The position numbers and the translations under genes were made by a program. From Bacteroides thetaiotaomicron VPI-5482 (GTDB lineage Bacteria > Bacteroidota > Bacteroidia > Bacteroidales > Bacteroidaceae): a stretch of 64,000 bases of DNA. The stretch's first letter is position 1. The number at the start of each line of letters is the position of its first letter. Location: assembly GCF_000011065.1 (NCBI RefSeq), contig NC_004663.1, positions 2,232,001-2,296,000 of the forward strand. The letters run 5' to 3'. This document shows positions 1 through 7,861 of the stretch, in pieces. Under the pieces are notes generated by a model. It had not been told where the DNA came from and searched no databases. It saw only the letters and a list, made by a program, of their open reading frames with translations.

Positions 1-999
1 TGAGTTGCCCATACCTGCTCCAAGCAATAAGCGTACCGGTTTACTATAAGGGTTCCCCAATGTATAGCTGCCTCCCAACATCAAACGATGTTGATTACGA
101 AAACTTATACTGGAATGCGAAGACTCCAGCCGGCTCCAGTCAACAAATTTATAGTCGATGGAAGCCATCCAGCGCAACGTAGTATAAGACGCTCCGAATC
201 CGATAAACTGCGGCAAACAAGTACGATACTTTTTTCCTTTTTCTTCAATGCTTCCGCTGGAACTGCTACTGCTCACCACATGATCATTATCCTGCATCAA
301 GTCTTGAGAATATCCATATACGACTCCTGCTACCGCCGAACGGTAATGATCCAACTTATAGGTATACTGTAATCCGAAATCGGCATAAATCGTATGTTTA
401 TGCGAACTATTACTTTCTGTTGCACTCCCTTGAGTTTCTGTTTGTGAAATACTTCCTCCCACATAAGAAAAGTTTGCACCCAGTGAAAGCCCTTTCCACA
501 GTTCGTGCGCAACGCTGATACCCATTTTGGATAACCCTCCCTCACCTTGGAAAAGTGAAGTCACCGTACTTCCGTCCGTACCCGCCACATCCTGATCGAG
601 CGAGATGGCATACCCTACACTACTGACAGGAGCCATAAAAATAGCTCCATACCAACGGGGGGCTATACGGAATCCAACAGCCAAATTATTAAGATTACCA
701 TTCAGAGAATGATTGCTCGCTCCTGACTGTGAATATTTCAGATAAGACCCGCTGACACCCAAATCGAAAAAGAAATACTGCGGCAATAATCCCGTTAAAG
801 AAGCCGGATTGGCACTATTAATCACATTTTCTCCACGCAATGCAATGCCGACTCCACCCAAACCGGAATAAATTCCGCCTTCTCCGGTGGACAATTCACC
901 GAGTCCGAACATGGAAACCGGAGAACTCGTCATATTTTGGGCAGCTACATTCAATAAGTTCGCACCTAGTATAAGGATAGATAAAACTCTTCTTTTCAT
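1..999 (-). CDS. Outer-membrane beta-barrel protein, FadL/PorV-like (C-terminus beyond window)
   Basis: Open reading frame of 333 codons that starts at 999 and runs off the left edge without a stop, so the C-terminus is missing. It opens with a cleavable signal peptide (MKRRVLSILI..., Ala-Gln cut region near residue 21). The rest alternates Gly, Ser and aromatic residues as in an outer-membrane barrel, with segments such as GLGGVGIALRGENVINSANPASL that resemble the N-terminal region of the PorV/FadL type. Its ATG overlaps the stop of the upstream DUF4270 gene (ATGA), so the two are probably translated together. The substrate is unknown. The family is assigned from the general look of the sequence and not from a diagnostic motif. 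Confidence 0.6.
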   Translation of the reverse strand, partial: MKRRVLSILILGANLLNVAAQNMTSSPVSMFGLGELSTGEGGIYSGLGGVGIALRGENVINSANPASLTGLLPQYFFFDLGVSGSYLKYSQSGASNHSLNGNLNNLAVGFRIAPRWYGAIFMAPVSSVGYAISLDQDVAGTDGSTVTSLFQGEGGLSKMGISVAHELWKGLSLGANFSYVGGSISQTETQGSATESNSSHKHTIYADFGLQYTYKLDHYRSAVAGVVYGYSQDLMQDNDHVVSSSSSSGSIEEKGKKYRTCLPQFIGFGASYTTLRWMASIDYKFVDWSRLESSHSSISFRNQHRLMLGGSYTLGNPYSKPVRLLLGAGMGNS

Positions 1000-2333
1000 T
1001 TCGTATATGTCTTATAATAAATAGTGAGTGATACATTATTATCATGGTCATTCACAGGGTGTTTGCTATCTCCCAGCACCACTCCCTGAACGGTATTATA
1101 AAAAGCATTGTCAGAGAGGAATATTTGCAGTTTCTCACGGCTCTCCCCCGCTGTCCCCAGATTATTCTGAATAAACGAGGTGATATCAAACGAATAGTGA
1201 GTATCTTCATAATAGACATTATCTTCCACCAGGCTTCCCGTTTGTACGGTATTTCCCGAGATGTCAGTAATGACACTCTGAGTGGCGTTATTCTGGTCTG
1301 CCGTATAAAGAGACAACGATTTCGGTAATGGATACTTTCCGTTATACGTACCTTTGATAGGATATAGCTTGAGTACTGCACTTTCAATGGAAACAAGCCT
1401 TCCGGTCTGATTCAGATTATTCAGATAGGGAAATTCGACATTGATATACATACCGGTCAGCCCTTGCAGATACACCTGATGTTCGCTCTCGGAAGAAGGC
1501 AGTTCATAATCTGTTCCTGCCTTGAGATTCTCCAAAGGAGTATTAGTACGGTCATGTTCCACCTTGGTGTAGTTCAGTGAAGTGCTGGCATTGAACACTA
1601 AGGTCTGTTCCGTAGGCTTCTCTTTCAGTTCATGATAATAAAGGGTAATACAAAAACTCGAATCGTTCACCTGAAAGCCGTTAATGCACGTCCCGTTTTC
1701 ATCGGGAATAAAAGCTATTCCTTTGAAGAAAGCCCGGAAACGATCCTGAGACTCCATACATTCATCATCTTCCAGCATTAAATTAAACCACTTCTTTCCC
1801 CATTCGTCAGGCAGGCGCGTTTCATGTAACTCGTTCCGATAGCCGGGTGTAGGACGTATAGAAACAGAACCAAGATGATTATTCTGATTATAGCTAACGT
1901 TGGTCTTATTAAACAGGTAACCGTTATCTTCCAGAGAGAGTCCTTGCGATAAACTATATAAGTCAATACGATGATAGACCAGTGTATCCCCCAGATAATC
2001 CCCGGAAGTATACCATTTGAACGTGATAGAGTCAAACTGATAGTCAGTAGTCTCATTAAGTGAATGAGAAGGTACTTGATATTCTGCATAAAACGAAGTT
2101 TTTATTTCTCCGTAAAGATCATCCTTAAATCGCCCGATCTGACAGATCGTATCTCCCGAAGTTGCCAGAGAATCGGCTAATAATGTGCTCAGAGTCACCA
2201 TACATGTATCTGTCACTACATTTATAAAAGAACTCTCTACCCATTTACTTCCAATGGAAGAAGATTCATCCCTACAGGAGAATATTGTACAAAATAAGAG
2301 TAATGAATAAAAAAGTGTAATGAATAGTCTCAT
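996..2333 (-). CDS. DUF4270 family lipoprotein
   Basis: A 445-residue protein with a lipoprotein signal peptide; the probable lipid-anchored Cys is residue 20 (FSC), followed by acidic and Ser residues. The body is beta-rich with many Asn, Thr and Tyr and matches my recollection of DUF4270, a Bacteroidota envelope family of unknown function. It is first in a two-gene unit with the FadL/PorV-like barrel (ATGA overlap) and diverges from a kelch lipoprotein. A Bacteroides-type promoter 23 bases upstream supports the start. The co-translation suggests the lipoprotein and the barrel act together at the outer membrane; that is inference. Confidence 0.7.
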   Translation of the reverse strand: MRLFITLFYSLLLFCTIFSCRDESSSIGSKWVESSFINVVTDTCMVTLSTLLADSLATSGDTICQIGRFKDDLYGEIKTSFYAEYQVPSHSLNETTDYQFDSITFKWYTSGDYLGDTLVYHRIDLYSLSQGLSLEDNGYLFNKTNVSYNQNNHLGSVSIRPTPGYRNELHETRLPDEWGKKWFNLMLEDDECMESQDRFRAFFKGIAFIPDENGTCINGFQVNDSSFCITLYYHELKEKPTEQTLVFNASTSLNYTKVEHDRTNTPLENLKAGTDYELPSSESEHQVYLQGLTGMYINVEFPYLNNLNQTGRLVSIESAVLKLYPIKGTYNGKYPLPKSLSLYTADQNNATQSVITDISGNTVQTGSLVEDNVYYEDTHYSFDITSFIQNNLGTAGESREKLQIFLSDNAFYNTVQGVVLGDSKHPVNDHDNNVSLTIYYKTYTK

Positions 2334-2355
2334 AATGAATATTATTTTTGAGTTG

Positions 2356-2387
2356 CAAAGGAACCCCTTTAGGAAAGCATCCCCAAA
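2356..2387 (-). promoter_or_regulatory. Promoter of the DUF4270 gene
   Basis: On the minus strand TTTG (2384-2387) is followed after 20 bases by TTCCTTTG (2356-2363), one base off the Bacteroides -7 consensus TAnnTTTG. The predicted RNA start lies about 16 bases before the ATG at 2333. Confidence 0.5.
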
Positions 2388-2486
2388 ATTAATCGACTAT
2401 TTCCCGCTATTTATAGACTCGGTTTTGTTCGATAGAGAAAATAGGGCTATTTGTCGATATCTTTTTTCTTCAACCGCATTGATAAC

Positions 2487-2494
2487 TACATTTG
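2487..2494 (+). promoter_or_regulatory. -7 element of the kelch gene promoter
   Basis: TACATTTG is an exact match to TAnnTTTG about 37 bases before the chosen start at 2531. The -33 region is only T-rich, so the call rests on the -7 box. Confidence 0.4.
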
Positions 2495-2530
2495 CCCCAA
2501 GTTTAAAACGTAATAAAACGAATGGAAATA

Positions 2531-3619
2531 ATGAAAAAACTACAACTGTTATTAGTGTCAATAGCTATGCTATCCATGTTCTCATGTTCAGATGATGATG
2601 ACGACACATTAGGTGTGTGGTATCGCCGTTCTGATTTCGATGGAAGGGCAAGAGAGGACGCAGCCGGATTTGTGATAGATAACCGGGGATATTTGTGCGG
2701 TGGATATCGGGGAAAAGACCAACGGGAAAGAGACTGTTGGGAATATAATATTGATAACGACTGGTGGACGCAATGTGCCGACCTTCCCGAAGAGGCGGCG
2801 GCCCGGAACGGGGCTGTCGGATTTGCGATCAACTCCAAAGGATATGTGACTACGGGATATACCGTATACAGAGACGACGATCCATTACATACCGGAGGAT
2901 ATGCATATTTAAAAGATACGTGGGAATATGAACCGGCAACGGACACCTGGAAACAGATGGATGACTACCCCGGAGATGCCCGGATCAACGCCATAGCCTT
3001 CGCTATCGGTAATTACGGTTATGTAGGCACCGGTCAGTCTAAAGATGATAAACAGACCAAGGACTTTTACCGCTTTGATCCGACAGCCGCTTCCGGCAAC
3101 CAATGGACTATCGTCAACGGATTCGGCGGTCAGAAAAGAACCGGCGGACTCTCCTTTATTATCGATAATGTCGCCTACATTGTCGGAGGAACAAATAATG
3201 GTAAGGATGTCGATGACTTCTGGAAGTTCGATCCCAGCAAAAGTGAAGAGAACAAATGGGTACGTCTCCGGGACATTACAGACCAGAGCAGTGACGATTA
3301 CGATGACGATTACAAATCAATCACCCGTACCTACGGCTGTGCTTTTGTCATAGACGATCAGGCATACATCACTTTAGGGCAAACAGCCTCCGGTAGTTTC
3401 CGAAGTAATTACTGGATATACGATCCTGCTAAAGACTTATGGCGCAGCAGTGAAACGGAAGATGATTTTGACTACACTCCTTTCGAAGGAAGTTCACGCA
3501 TCAAAGCGGTTTGTTTCGCTACCGGCAGACGAGGTATTATCACTACCGGAGGCAGCAGCAGCTATTATTATGACGATACATGGGAGTTACATCCATATGA
3601 ATGGGAAGAGAATGACTAA
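2531..3619 (+). CDS. Kelch-repeat lipoprotein
   Basis: A 362-residue surface or periplasmic lipoprotein. The signal peptide ends at FSC (Cys 19), followed by an Asp run of the kind that marks exported Bacteroides lipoproteins. The mature part holds repeated modules of about 50-60 residues with a hydrophobic strand, Gly-Gly or Tyr-Gly, then W-x-Y or F-x-P followed by W (for example WEYEPATDTWKQM), the pattern of a kelch beta-propeller. An alternative ATG lies three codons upstream at 2522. The next gene, a DUF4907 protein, begins inside its last codons. Kelch propellers bind proteins or sugars; the ligand is unknown. Confidence 0.75.
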   Translation: MKKLQLLLVSIAMLSMFSCSDDDDDTLGVWYRRSDFDGRAREDAAGFVIDNRGYLCGGYRGKDQRERDCWEYNIDNDWWTQCADLPEEAAARNGAVGFAINSKGYVTTGYTVYRDDDPLHTGGYAYLKDTWEYEPATDTWKQMDDYPGDARINAIAFAIGNYGYVGTGQSKDDKQTKDFYRFDPTAASGNQWTIVNGFGGQKRTGGLSFIIDNVAYIVGGTNNGKDVDDFWKFDPSKSEENKWVRLRDITDQSSDDYDDDYKSITRTYGCAFVIDDQAYITLGQTASGSFRSNYWIYDPAKDLWRSSETEDDFDYTPFEGSSRIKAVCFATGRRGIITTGGSSSYYYDDTWELHPYEWEEND

Positions 3620-3953
3620 GAGAAAGATACTCGGATGCTCTGTTGCAGGAATATTGATAGTAATCGCTTGTCTGTCTTTTTCCAAAACATCTTTTTCTAA
3701 AACAGATTCTTCTGCCTCTTCTTTTTCAATGGAAGTGATTGAGGTAAACGGAGGATACGGCTATCAAATATCTCACAATAATCATATAACGATTTTTCAG
3801 CCTTTCATACCCAGTATTTCCGGTAAAAAACCTTTCATGGAGAAAAGGGATGCCGAACAAGTCGGACAGTTAGTAATGAAACGGATGAAAAGCGGAGAGA
3901 ATTATACTGTTACTCTAGATGATTTAGAAAGTCTCGGGATCAAAATAAAATAA
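3612..3953 (+). CDS. DUF4907 family small exported protein
   Basis: A 113-residue protein whose ATG overlaps the last 8 bases of the kelch gene. An in-frame ORF extends upstream, but it would lie inside the kelch gene, so the short start is preferred. It has an N-terminal hydrophobic segment (residues 6-20), then GGYGYQI, QPFIP and a C-terminal DLESLGIKIK, features I associate with DUF4907. Such proteins are often neighbours of kelch and DUF4270 genes in Bacteroidota. Function unknown. Confidence 0.65.
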   Translation: MTKRKILGCSVAGILIVIACLSFSKTSFSKTDSSASSFSMEVIEVNGGYGYQISHNNHITIFQPFIPSISGKKPFMEKRDAEQVGQLVMKRMKSGENYTVTLDDLESLGIKIK

Positions 3954-3960
3954 ATGTAGA

Positions 3961-4005
3961 AAGAGGAAAAGGTGATCACATACGATTGCCTTTTCCTCTT
4001 TTTGT
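3961..4005 (+). terminator. Rho-independent terminator after the kelch-DUF4907 unit
   Basis: Perfect 13-bp stem (AAAGAGGAAAAGG at 3961-3973 with its complement at 3990-4002) followed by a T run. Confidence 0.8.
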
Positions 4006-4091
4006 ATAGTAAAGAAGGTGGGATACAGCATTTTCTACTCTTTTTTTATGCAAAATCTATGCAAGAATATGGAATTCCTCCAAGGAATCCA

Positions 4092-4099
4092 TATCTTTG
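4092..4099 (+). promoter_or_regulatory. -7 element of the peptidase gene promoter
   Basis: TATCTTTG, an exact match to the Bacteroides -7 box, lies 34 bases before the ATG at 4133. No clear -33 box was found. Confidence 0.45.
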
Positions 4100-4132
4100 T
4101 AACCAAAACAATTTAATATTAATTTCATCAGA

Positions 4133-5317
4133 ATGAAAAAGAGTATCCTTATCGCTGCCTTAGGCTTGTTCAGCCTGAGCGCAATGGCACAAGACGCAAA
4201 ACCCGAAGAGGGCTTCGTTTTCACAACAGTGAAAGAAAATCCGATTACTTCTATCAAGAACCAGAATCGTTCGAGCACTTGCTGGAGTTTCTCCGCTTTG
4301 GGATTCCTGGAATCAGAACTACTACGTTTGGGTAAAGGCGAATACGACCTTTCGGAAATGTTCGTTGTACACAAAACAATGGAAGACCGCGGAACAAACT
4401 ATGTACGCTATCATGGCGACAGTTCTTTCTCTCCCGGCGGAAGTTTCTATGACATCATCTATTGTATGAAGAATTATGGACTGGTTCCGCAAGAAGCAAT
4501 GCCGGGTATCATGTATGGTGATACACTGCCGGTACACAATGAACTGGACGCTGTTGCAGAAGGATACATCAATGCGATCGCCAAAGGTAAACTCACTAAA
4601 CTGACTCCGGTATGGAAGAAAGGCCTTAGCGCCATCTACGATACTTATTTGGGAGCGTGCCCGGAGAACTTCACTTACAAAGGCAAGGAATATACTCCGA
4701 AGACTTTCGCTGAATCACTCGGACTGAAAGCTGAAGATTATGTATCACTGACTTCATATACACACCATCCTTTCTATTCTCAATTCGCTATCGAGATTCA
4801 GGACAACTGGCGTAATGGTCTGTCCTACAATCTTCCGCTTGACGAGTTCATGGCTGTAATGGACAACGCTGTAAAGCAAGGATATACATTTGCATGGGGT
4901 AGTGACGTCAGCGAACAAGGTTTCACCCGTGACGGTGTTGCCGTAATGCCGGATGCTGCTAAAGGTGCAGAACTTACCGGCTCGGATATGGCTCGCTGGA
5001 CAGGTCTGACTGCTGCCGATAAACGCAAAGAACTGACTTCCAAACCGCTTCCGGAAATGGAAATCACTCAGGAAATGCGCCAGACTGCTTTCGACAACTG
5101 GGAAACTACAGATGACCACGGAATGGTAATCTACGGTATCGCCAAAGACCAGAACGGAAAAGAATACTTCATGGTAAAGAACTCTTGGGGTACAAGTGGT
5201 AAGTACAAAGGTATCTGGTATGCATCCAAAGCATTCGTTGCTTACAAAACAATGAATATTCTGGTACACAAAGATGCACTTCCTAAAGATATAGCTAAAA
5301 AGTTGGGAATTAAATAA
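4133..5317 (+). CDS. Secreted C1B cysteine peptidase (aminopeptidase C / bleomycin hydrolase type)
   Basis: A 394-residue papain-fold peptidase. It has a signal peptide (MKKSILIAALGLFSLSAMAQ), so it acts in the periplasm or outside, unlike cytoplasmic PepC. The catalytic triad is visible: Cys50 in SSTCWSFSA, His329 in DDHGMVIYG and Asn350 in VKNSWGT. The long insertion between Cys and His and the Gln44 of the oxyanion hole (KNQN) fit the C1B subfamily, which removes N-terminal residues from peptides. It is a single-gene unit flanked by a promoter and a terminator. The substrate is not evident; host or dietary peptides are likely. Confidence 0.88.
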   Translation: MKKSILIAALGLFSLSAMAQDAKPEEGFVFTTVKENPITSIKNQNRSSTCWSFSALGFLESELLRLGKGEYDLSEMFVVHKTMEDRGTNYVRYHGDSSFSPGGSFYDIIYCMKNYGLVPQEAMPGIMYGDTLPVHNELDAVAEGYINAIAKGKLTKLTPVWKKGLSAIYDTYLGACPENFTYKGKEYTPKTFAESLGLKAEDYVSLTSYTHHPFYSQFAIEIQDNWRNGLSYNLPLDEFMAVMDNAVKQGYTFAWGSDVSEQGFTRDGVAVMPDAAKGAELTGSDMARWTGLTAADKRKELTSKPLPEMEITQEMRQTAFDNWETTDDHGMVIYGIAKDQNGKEYFMVKNSWGTSGKYKGIWYASKAFVAYKTMNILVHKDALPKDIAKKLGIK

Positions 5318-5343
5318 AAGAAATTCCTCCTTTATATAAAAAA

Positions 5344-5380
5344 GCCTCAGAAGTCAATAATTACTTCTGAGGCTTCTTTT
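5344..5380 (+). terminator. Terminator of the peptidase gene
   Basis: Perfect 11-bp stem GCCTCAGAAGT / ACTTCTGAGGC (5344-5354 and 5363-5373) with an 8-base loop and a T-rich tail. Confidence 0.85.
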
Positions 5381-5450
5381 ATGGCTGAACACTTACACCT
5401 GTATTCACATCCGTGTAATTGGAAAATAACAAAAAGGAAAACAGATAAAA

Positions 5451-5543
5451 AAGGACGTTCCTGGGGAAAAAGGGGAAATGTGGGAACAGGAACGTCCTTA
5501 GAAACATAATAATACAAAAATCCGGACTTTCGCAAGGGCGCAT
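5451..5543 (-). repeat. Hairpin array, segment 1 (one AUUCCC-type and one GNRA-type hairpin)
   Basis: Two members of a repeated hairpin family described in the findings. 5451-5499 is a perfect 13-bp stem (AAGGACGTTCCTG) whose minus-strand loop contains UUCCCACAUUUCCCC. 5520-5543 reads on the minus strand as an imperfect stem capped by CUUGCGAAAG, that is CUU/AAG closing a GCGA tetraloop. No gene lies between 5318 and 5704; apart from the terminator at 5344 and these hairpins I see nothing else there. Confidence 0.65.
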
Positions 5544-5704
5544 CTTTGTTTCTCGTCTTATGGATATCCCCTTCATAAAGAAGTAGTGCATTAATCCGGA
5601 AGATATCAGGAGAAGGATTATTATGATTGAGCTCTTGTTTATTTAATTATCTCTGTATTCGTATATCTTATTTGTTATAGAAATGAAAAAGAATATTTTT
5701 CGTA

Positions 5705-6013
5705 TTATAGTGATGACCGGTAAACTGTCTGAATATAAGTACCAATTACATTGTCATTATTCATCTCGATATATCTCTTTAGTAATTCCGAGAATCCGGA
5801 TTTTATCTGTTCCACTGGCTTATCCGTACAAGCAGCAGAATATGCATCTATAGCCAGAAGAAAATCCTGCATCCTCCGAAAAGGAAGATTATCACTCCCA
5901 TGGAATGCAAGCCAGGCATTCAAGCTACTCCTGTAAATATGGGCGGTCCCATAATTCCCACTTTCCCGTAGCCCATCGGCTACTCCCTTCATAAATGAAA
6001 TTAAATTCCCCAT
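5705..6013 (-). pseudogene. Truncated tyrosine recombinase remnant (N-terminal domain only)
   Basis: A 102-codon frame whose first 47 or so residues (MGNLISFMKGVADGLRESGN...) are nearly identical to the recombinase at 11295-12242. After FHGSDNLPFRR the sequence diverges into an unrelated tail and stops, so the core-binding domain is incomplete and the whole catalytic domain is absent. The DNA just upstream of its ATG also matches that of the full gene, but the TATCTTTG promoter box found there has been lost. It is probably the scar of a duplicated surface locus. It could still be translated as a small DNA-binding protein, but nothing shows that. Confidence 0.7.
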
Positions 6014-6174
6014 CGTCTATTGATTTAAATAATACTTTAAAAGGTGGTTCCCAAGAAGTTATTCCCTTTTCCCAAAATTCCTCTTGAAACAGAGCCTTTC
6101 GCTTTCCATTGCCCGAAATAATGACATACAAATATAACGATATTATTGTTCTGTATATCATAAAGAATGTTCGT

Positions 6175-6243
6175 AACATCTCCCGCATGGCCACTTAAAG
6201 CTATGCTTTAGCAATCATAAAGATAGCTTTTGAAGATCCAAAG
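6175..6243. repeat. Palindromic 70-bp element, copy 1
   Basis: Matches 60039-60109 with five substitutions and one single-base gap. Its core is AAAGCTATGCTTTA, a 7-base spacer and the near complement. This copy has lost one base of the right arm, so the palindrome is imperfect. Confidence 0.7.
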
Positions 6244-6255
6244 GAATGAATAAAA

Positions 6256-6420
6256 AAGAGGATGCCTGTGGGGAATAAAGGAGGCATCCTCTTGGTGGCA
6301 AATATTAAAAGGTATACTTTCACAAGCACAGGACTTTCATTTGCCACACTTTCAACTATTTATTCACATTCAAGTGAAAAAGGGAATATAGAAGTCCACA
6401 CTTTCACAAGCATCAGCTTC
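6256..6420 (-). repeat. Hairpin array, segment 2
   Basis: Three hairpins downstream of the OmpA-like gene. 6256-6293 is a perfect 12-bp stem (AAGAGGATGCCT) with minus-strand loop CCUUUAUUCCCCAC. 6308-6337 and 6391-6420 are stems AAAG/CUUU and GAAG/CUUC, each capped on the minus strand by CUUGUGAAAG (GUGA tetraloop). They lie on the 3' side of the minus-strand surface operon and could form in its mRNA. Confidence 0.65.
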
Positions 6421-6500
6421 CATATATTCTTACTGTGAGATTTCCTCTTATGAAGAGGCTAACAGGGAAAAACTGCATCTCACATAAGAACGGGGAAATA

Positions 6501-7628
6501 TTATTCTGCAATACAGATACTGACACGATTTTCCTTTGGAGTGGAATAAGGTTGTACTGTATCGCCTTTAAAATCAATTGCAATCCGATCAGATGAAATA
6601 CCTTTTGCCTTCAATGCTTCGGCAACATTCTTTGCACGAGCTTCGGACAGTTTCAGATTAATTACCGGATTACCGGTTTCCTTGTCTGCATAACCTGTCA
6701 CATTCACTTTGGCAGCGGGATTCTTCTCCATATATTCGACTAGAGCAGCAATCTTAGATTGTTGATCTGTCTGAATACGTGCCGAGTTCAACGCAAAGAA
6801 GACGTTTTGTTTCAAAGGTTCTTTAGCGATCTTTTCTTCTTTAGGCTGCGGCTGTTCCACTATGGGCGCTGAAGCAGGTTGCTCCACTACGGTTGTTACA
6901 GTCGGTTGTTCCTGCTCATAATAAACCGGAGCTGTCTTTTTAGAGCTCTTTCCAAATGTAAAGGCAAGACCAGCCAAAGCATTGAACTGCCAGTCAGCAT
7001 TACGACCTTGTTTGGAGTTGAACTTATCAGATAGCATATTGGCATTTACTTCCAGGTTAATGGCTATATGATTATTCAGCCGGAAGTCTGCGCCTAGACC
7101 TCCACGGCCCGCAACAAAAAGTTTCTTACCTGTCCACAGGTGATGCAGTTTATAGCCATTTGCATCCAAGTCTACAGCTTCGTCATTATCAAAAGCACCA
7201 TTCAAGCCTACTCCAAGAAAAAGATAAGCATTGAAAAATCGTTTGGGATGAAAGCCACAACACAAATTACTCAGATCGAGCATGGCATCTATACTACCTT
7301 GCAAATACTTATATGAGTAAGTGGTGGTCGGATTTACCCAGCTTCCTTTAGCCTGCCAGCCACTCGCTGCAGCACGGAGACCAAACAAAGGAGTAAACTT
7401 ATAACCAAGAGCTACTGCAACTGATGGTGAGAGCAAGTCTCCAAAATCAGCCTCACCCAAGGTATAAGCAGCCCCACCCTGCACTGACAAAAACCAATGC
7501 GGGTTGAATACAGTTTTTCCTTCCTCTTTCACACGAGATCGTTCATTCGTACTACCAGTTTGTTGAGCAAAGAGAGTGGAAGAACTTATAAAGAGGAATA
7601 CCAATAGAATTATATTTTTATTCATCAT
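6501..7628 (-). CDS. OmpA-family outer membrane protein
   Basis: A 375-residue protein. Signal peptide ending near FAQQ, an N-terminal region of about 190 residues with the alternating pattern of a small transmembrane barrel, a Pro/Glu/Val-rich linker (PVVEQP-type repeats), and a C-terminal OmpA/MotB peptidoglycan-binding domain (residues about 275-375: VFFALNSARIQ, VTGYADKETGNP, LSEARAKNVAEAL, NRVSICIAE). A longer frame reaches 7691, but a hairpin of the repeat family occupies 7654-7688, so the ATGATG at 7628/7625 is the likely start. It follows the S-layer-like gene on the same strand, which suggests a role in linking surface layer, outer membrane and peptidoglycan. That role is inference. 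Confidence 0.85.
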   Translation of the reverse strand: MMNKNIILLVFLFISSSTLFAQQTGSTNERSRVKEEGKTVFNPHWFLSVQGGAAYTLGEADFGDLLSPSVAVALGYKFTPLFGLRAAASGWQAKGSWVNPTTTYSYKYLQGSIDAMLDLSNLCCGFHPKRFFNAYLFLGVGLNGAFDNDEAVDLDANGYKLHHLWTGKKLFVAGRGGLGADFRLNNHIAINLEVNANMLSDKFNSKQGRNADWQFNALAGLAFTFGKSSKKTAPVYYEQEQPTVTTVVEQPASAPIVEQPQPKEEKIAKEPLKQNVFFALNSARIQTDQQSKIAALVEYMEKNPAAKVNVTGYADKETGNPVINLKLSEARAKNVAEALKAKGISSDRIAIDFKGDTVQPYSTPKENRVSICIAE

Positions 7629-7653
7629 ATTCGCTATTATTTCAAAAATTAAA

Positions 7654-7849
7654 AAGGACGTTCCATGGGAATACAATGGAACGTCCTTCATTATTATAAG
7701 AAGCTATACTTTCACAAGTCCAGACTTCTGTATTCTTAACCATCTCCTTAATTAGTGGGGAATGTTACATAAAAGTAGTAACTAAGGGAAATATAAGGGA
7801 TCTGTTAAGATTATAAAGGAATGGCCTACTTTCACAAATACCACCATTC
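7654..7849 (-). repeat. Hairpin array, segment 3 (between S-layer-like and OmpA-like genes)
   Basis: Four hairpins in the intercistronic gap. 7654-7688 is a 13-bp stem (AAGGACGTTCCAT, sharing its first 11 bases with the stem at 5451) with an AUUCCC-containing loop. 7699-7729 (AGAAG/CUUCU) and 7819-7849 (GAAUGG/CCAUUC) are capped on the minus strand by UGUGAAAG. A smaller GTTAC/GTAAC hairpin sits at 7764-7782, next to TTAGTGGGGAAT (7752-7763), a 12-mer also present at 54731-54742. Confidence 0.65.
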
Positions 7850-7861
7850 AACTGTTTTCTC

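Larger units (their letters stand above)
6014..6500. other. Gene-free region with repeats
   Basis: No supported gene. It holds the duplicated recombinase upstream sequence (6014-6037), one copy of a 70-bp palindromic element (6175-6243) and hairpin-array segment 2 (6256-6420). Confidence 0.6.

Noticed and set aside
3450..3611. Upstream extension of the DUF4907 gene
   Set aside because: Lies wholly within the kelch gene in another frame; the start at 3612 gives a normal signal segment.
5925..6194. 89-codon minus-strand frame near the recombinase remnant
   Set aside because: Overlaps the remnant in another frame and runs through duplicated non-coding leader sequence; no protein features.
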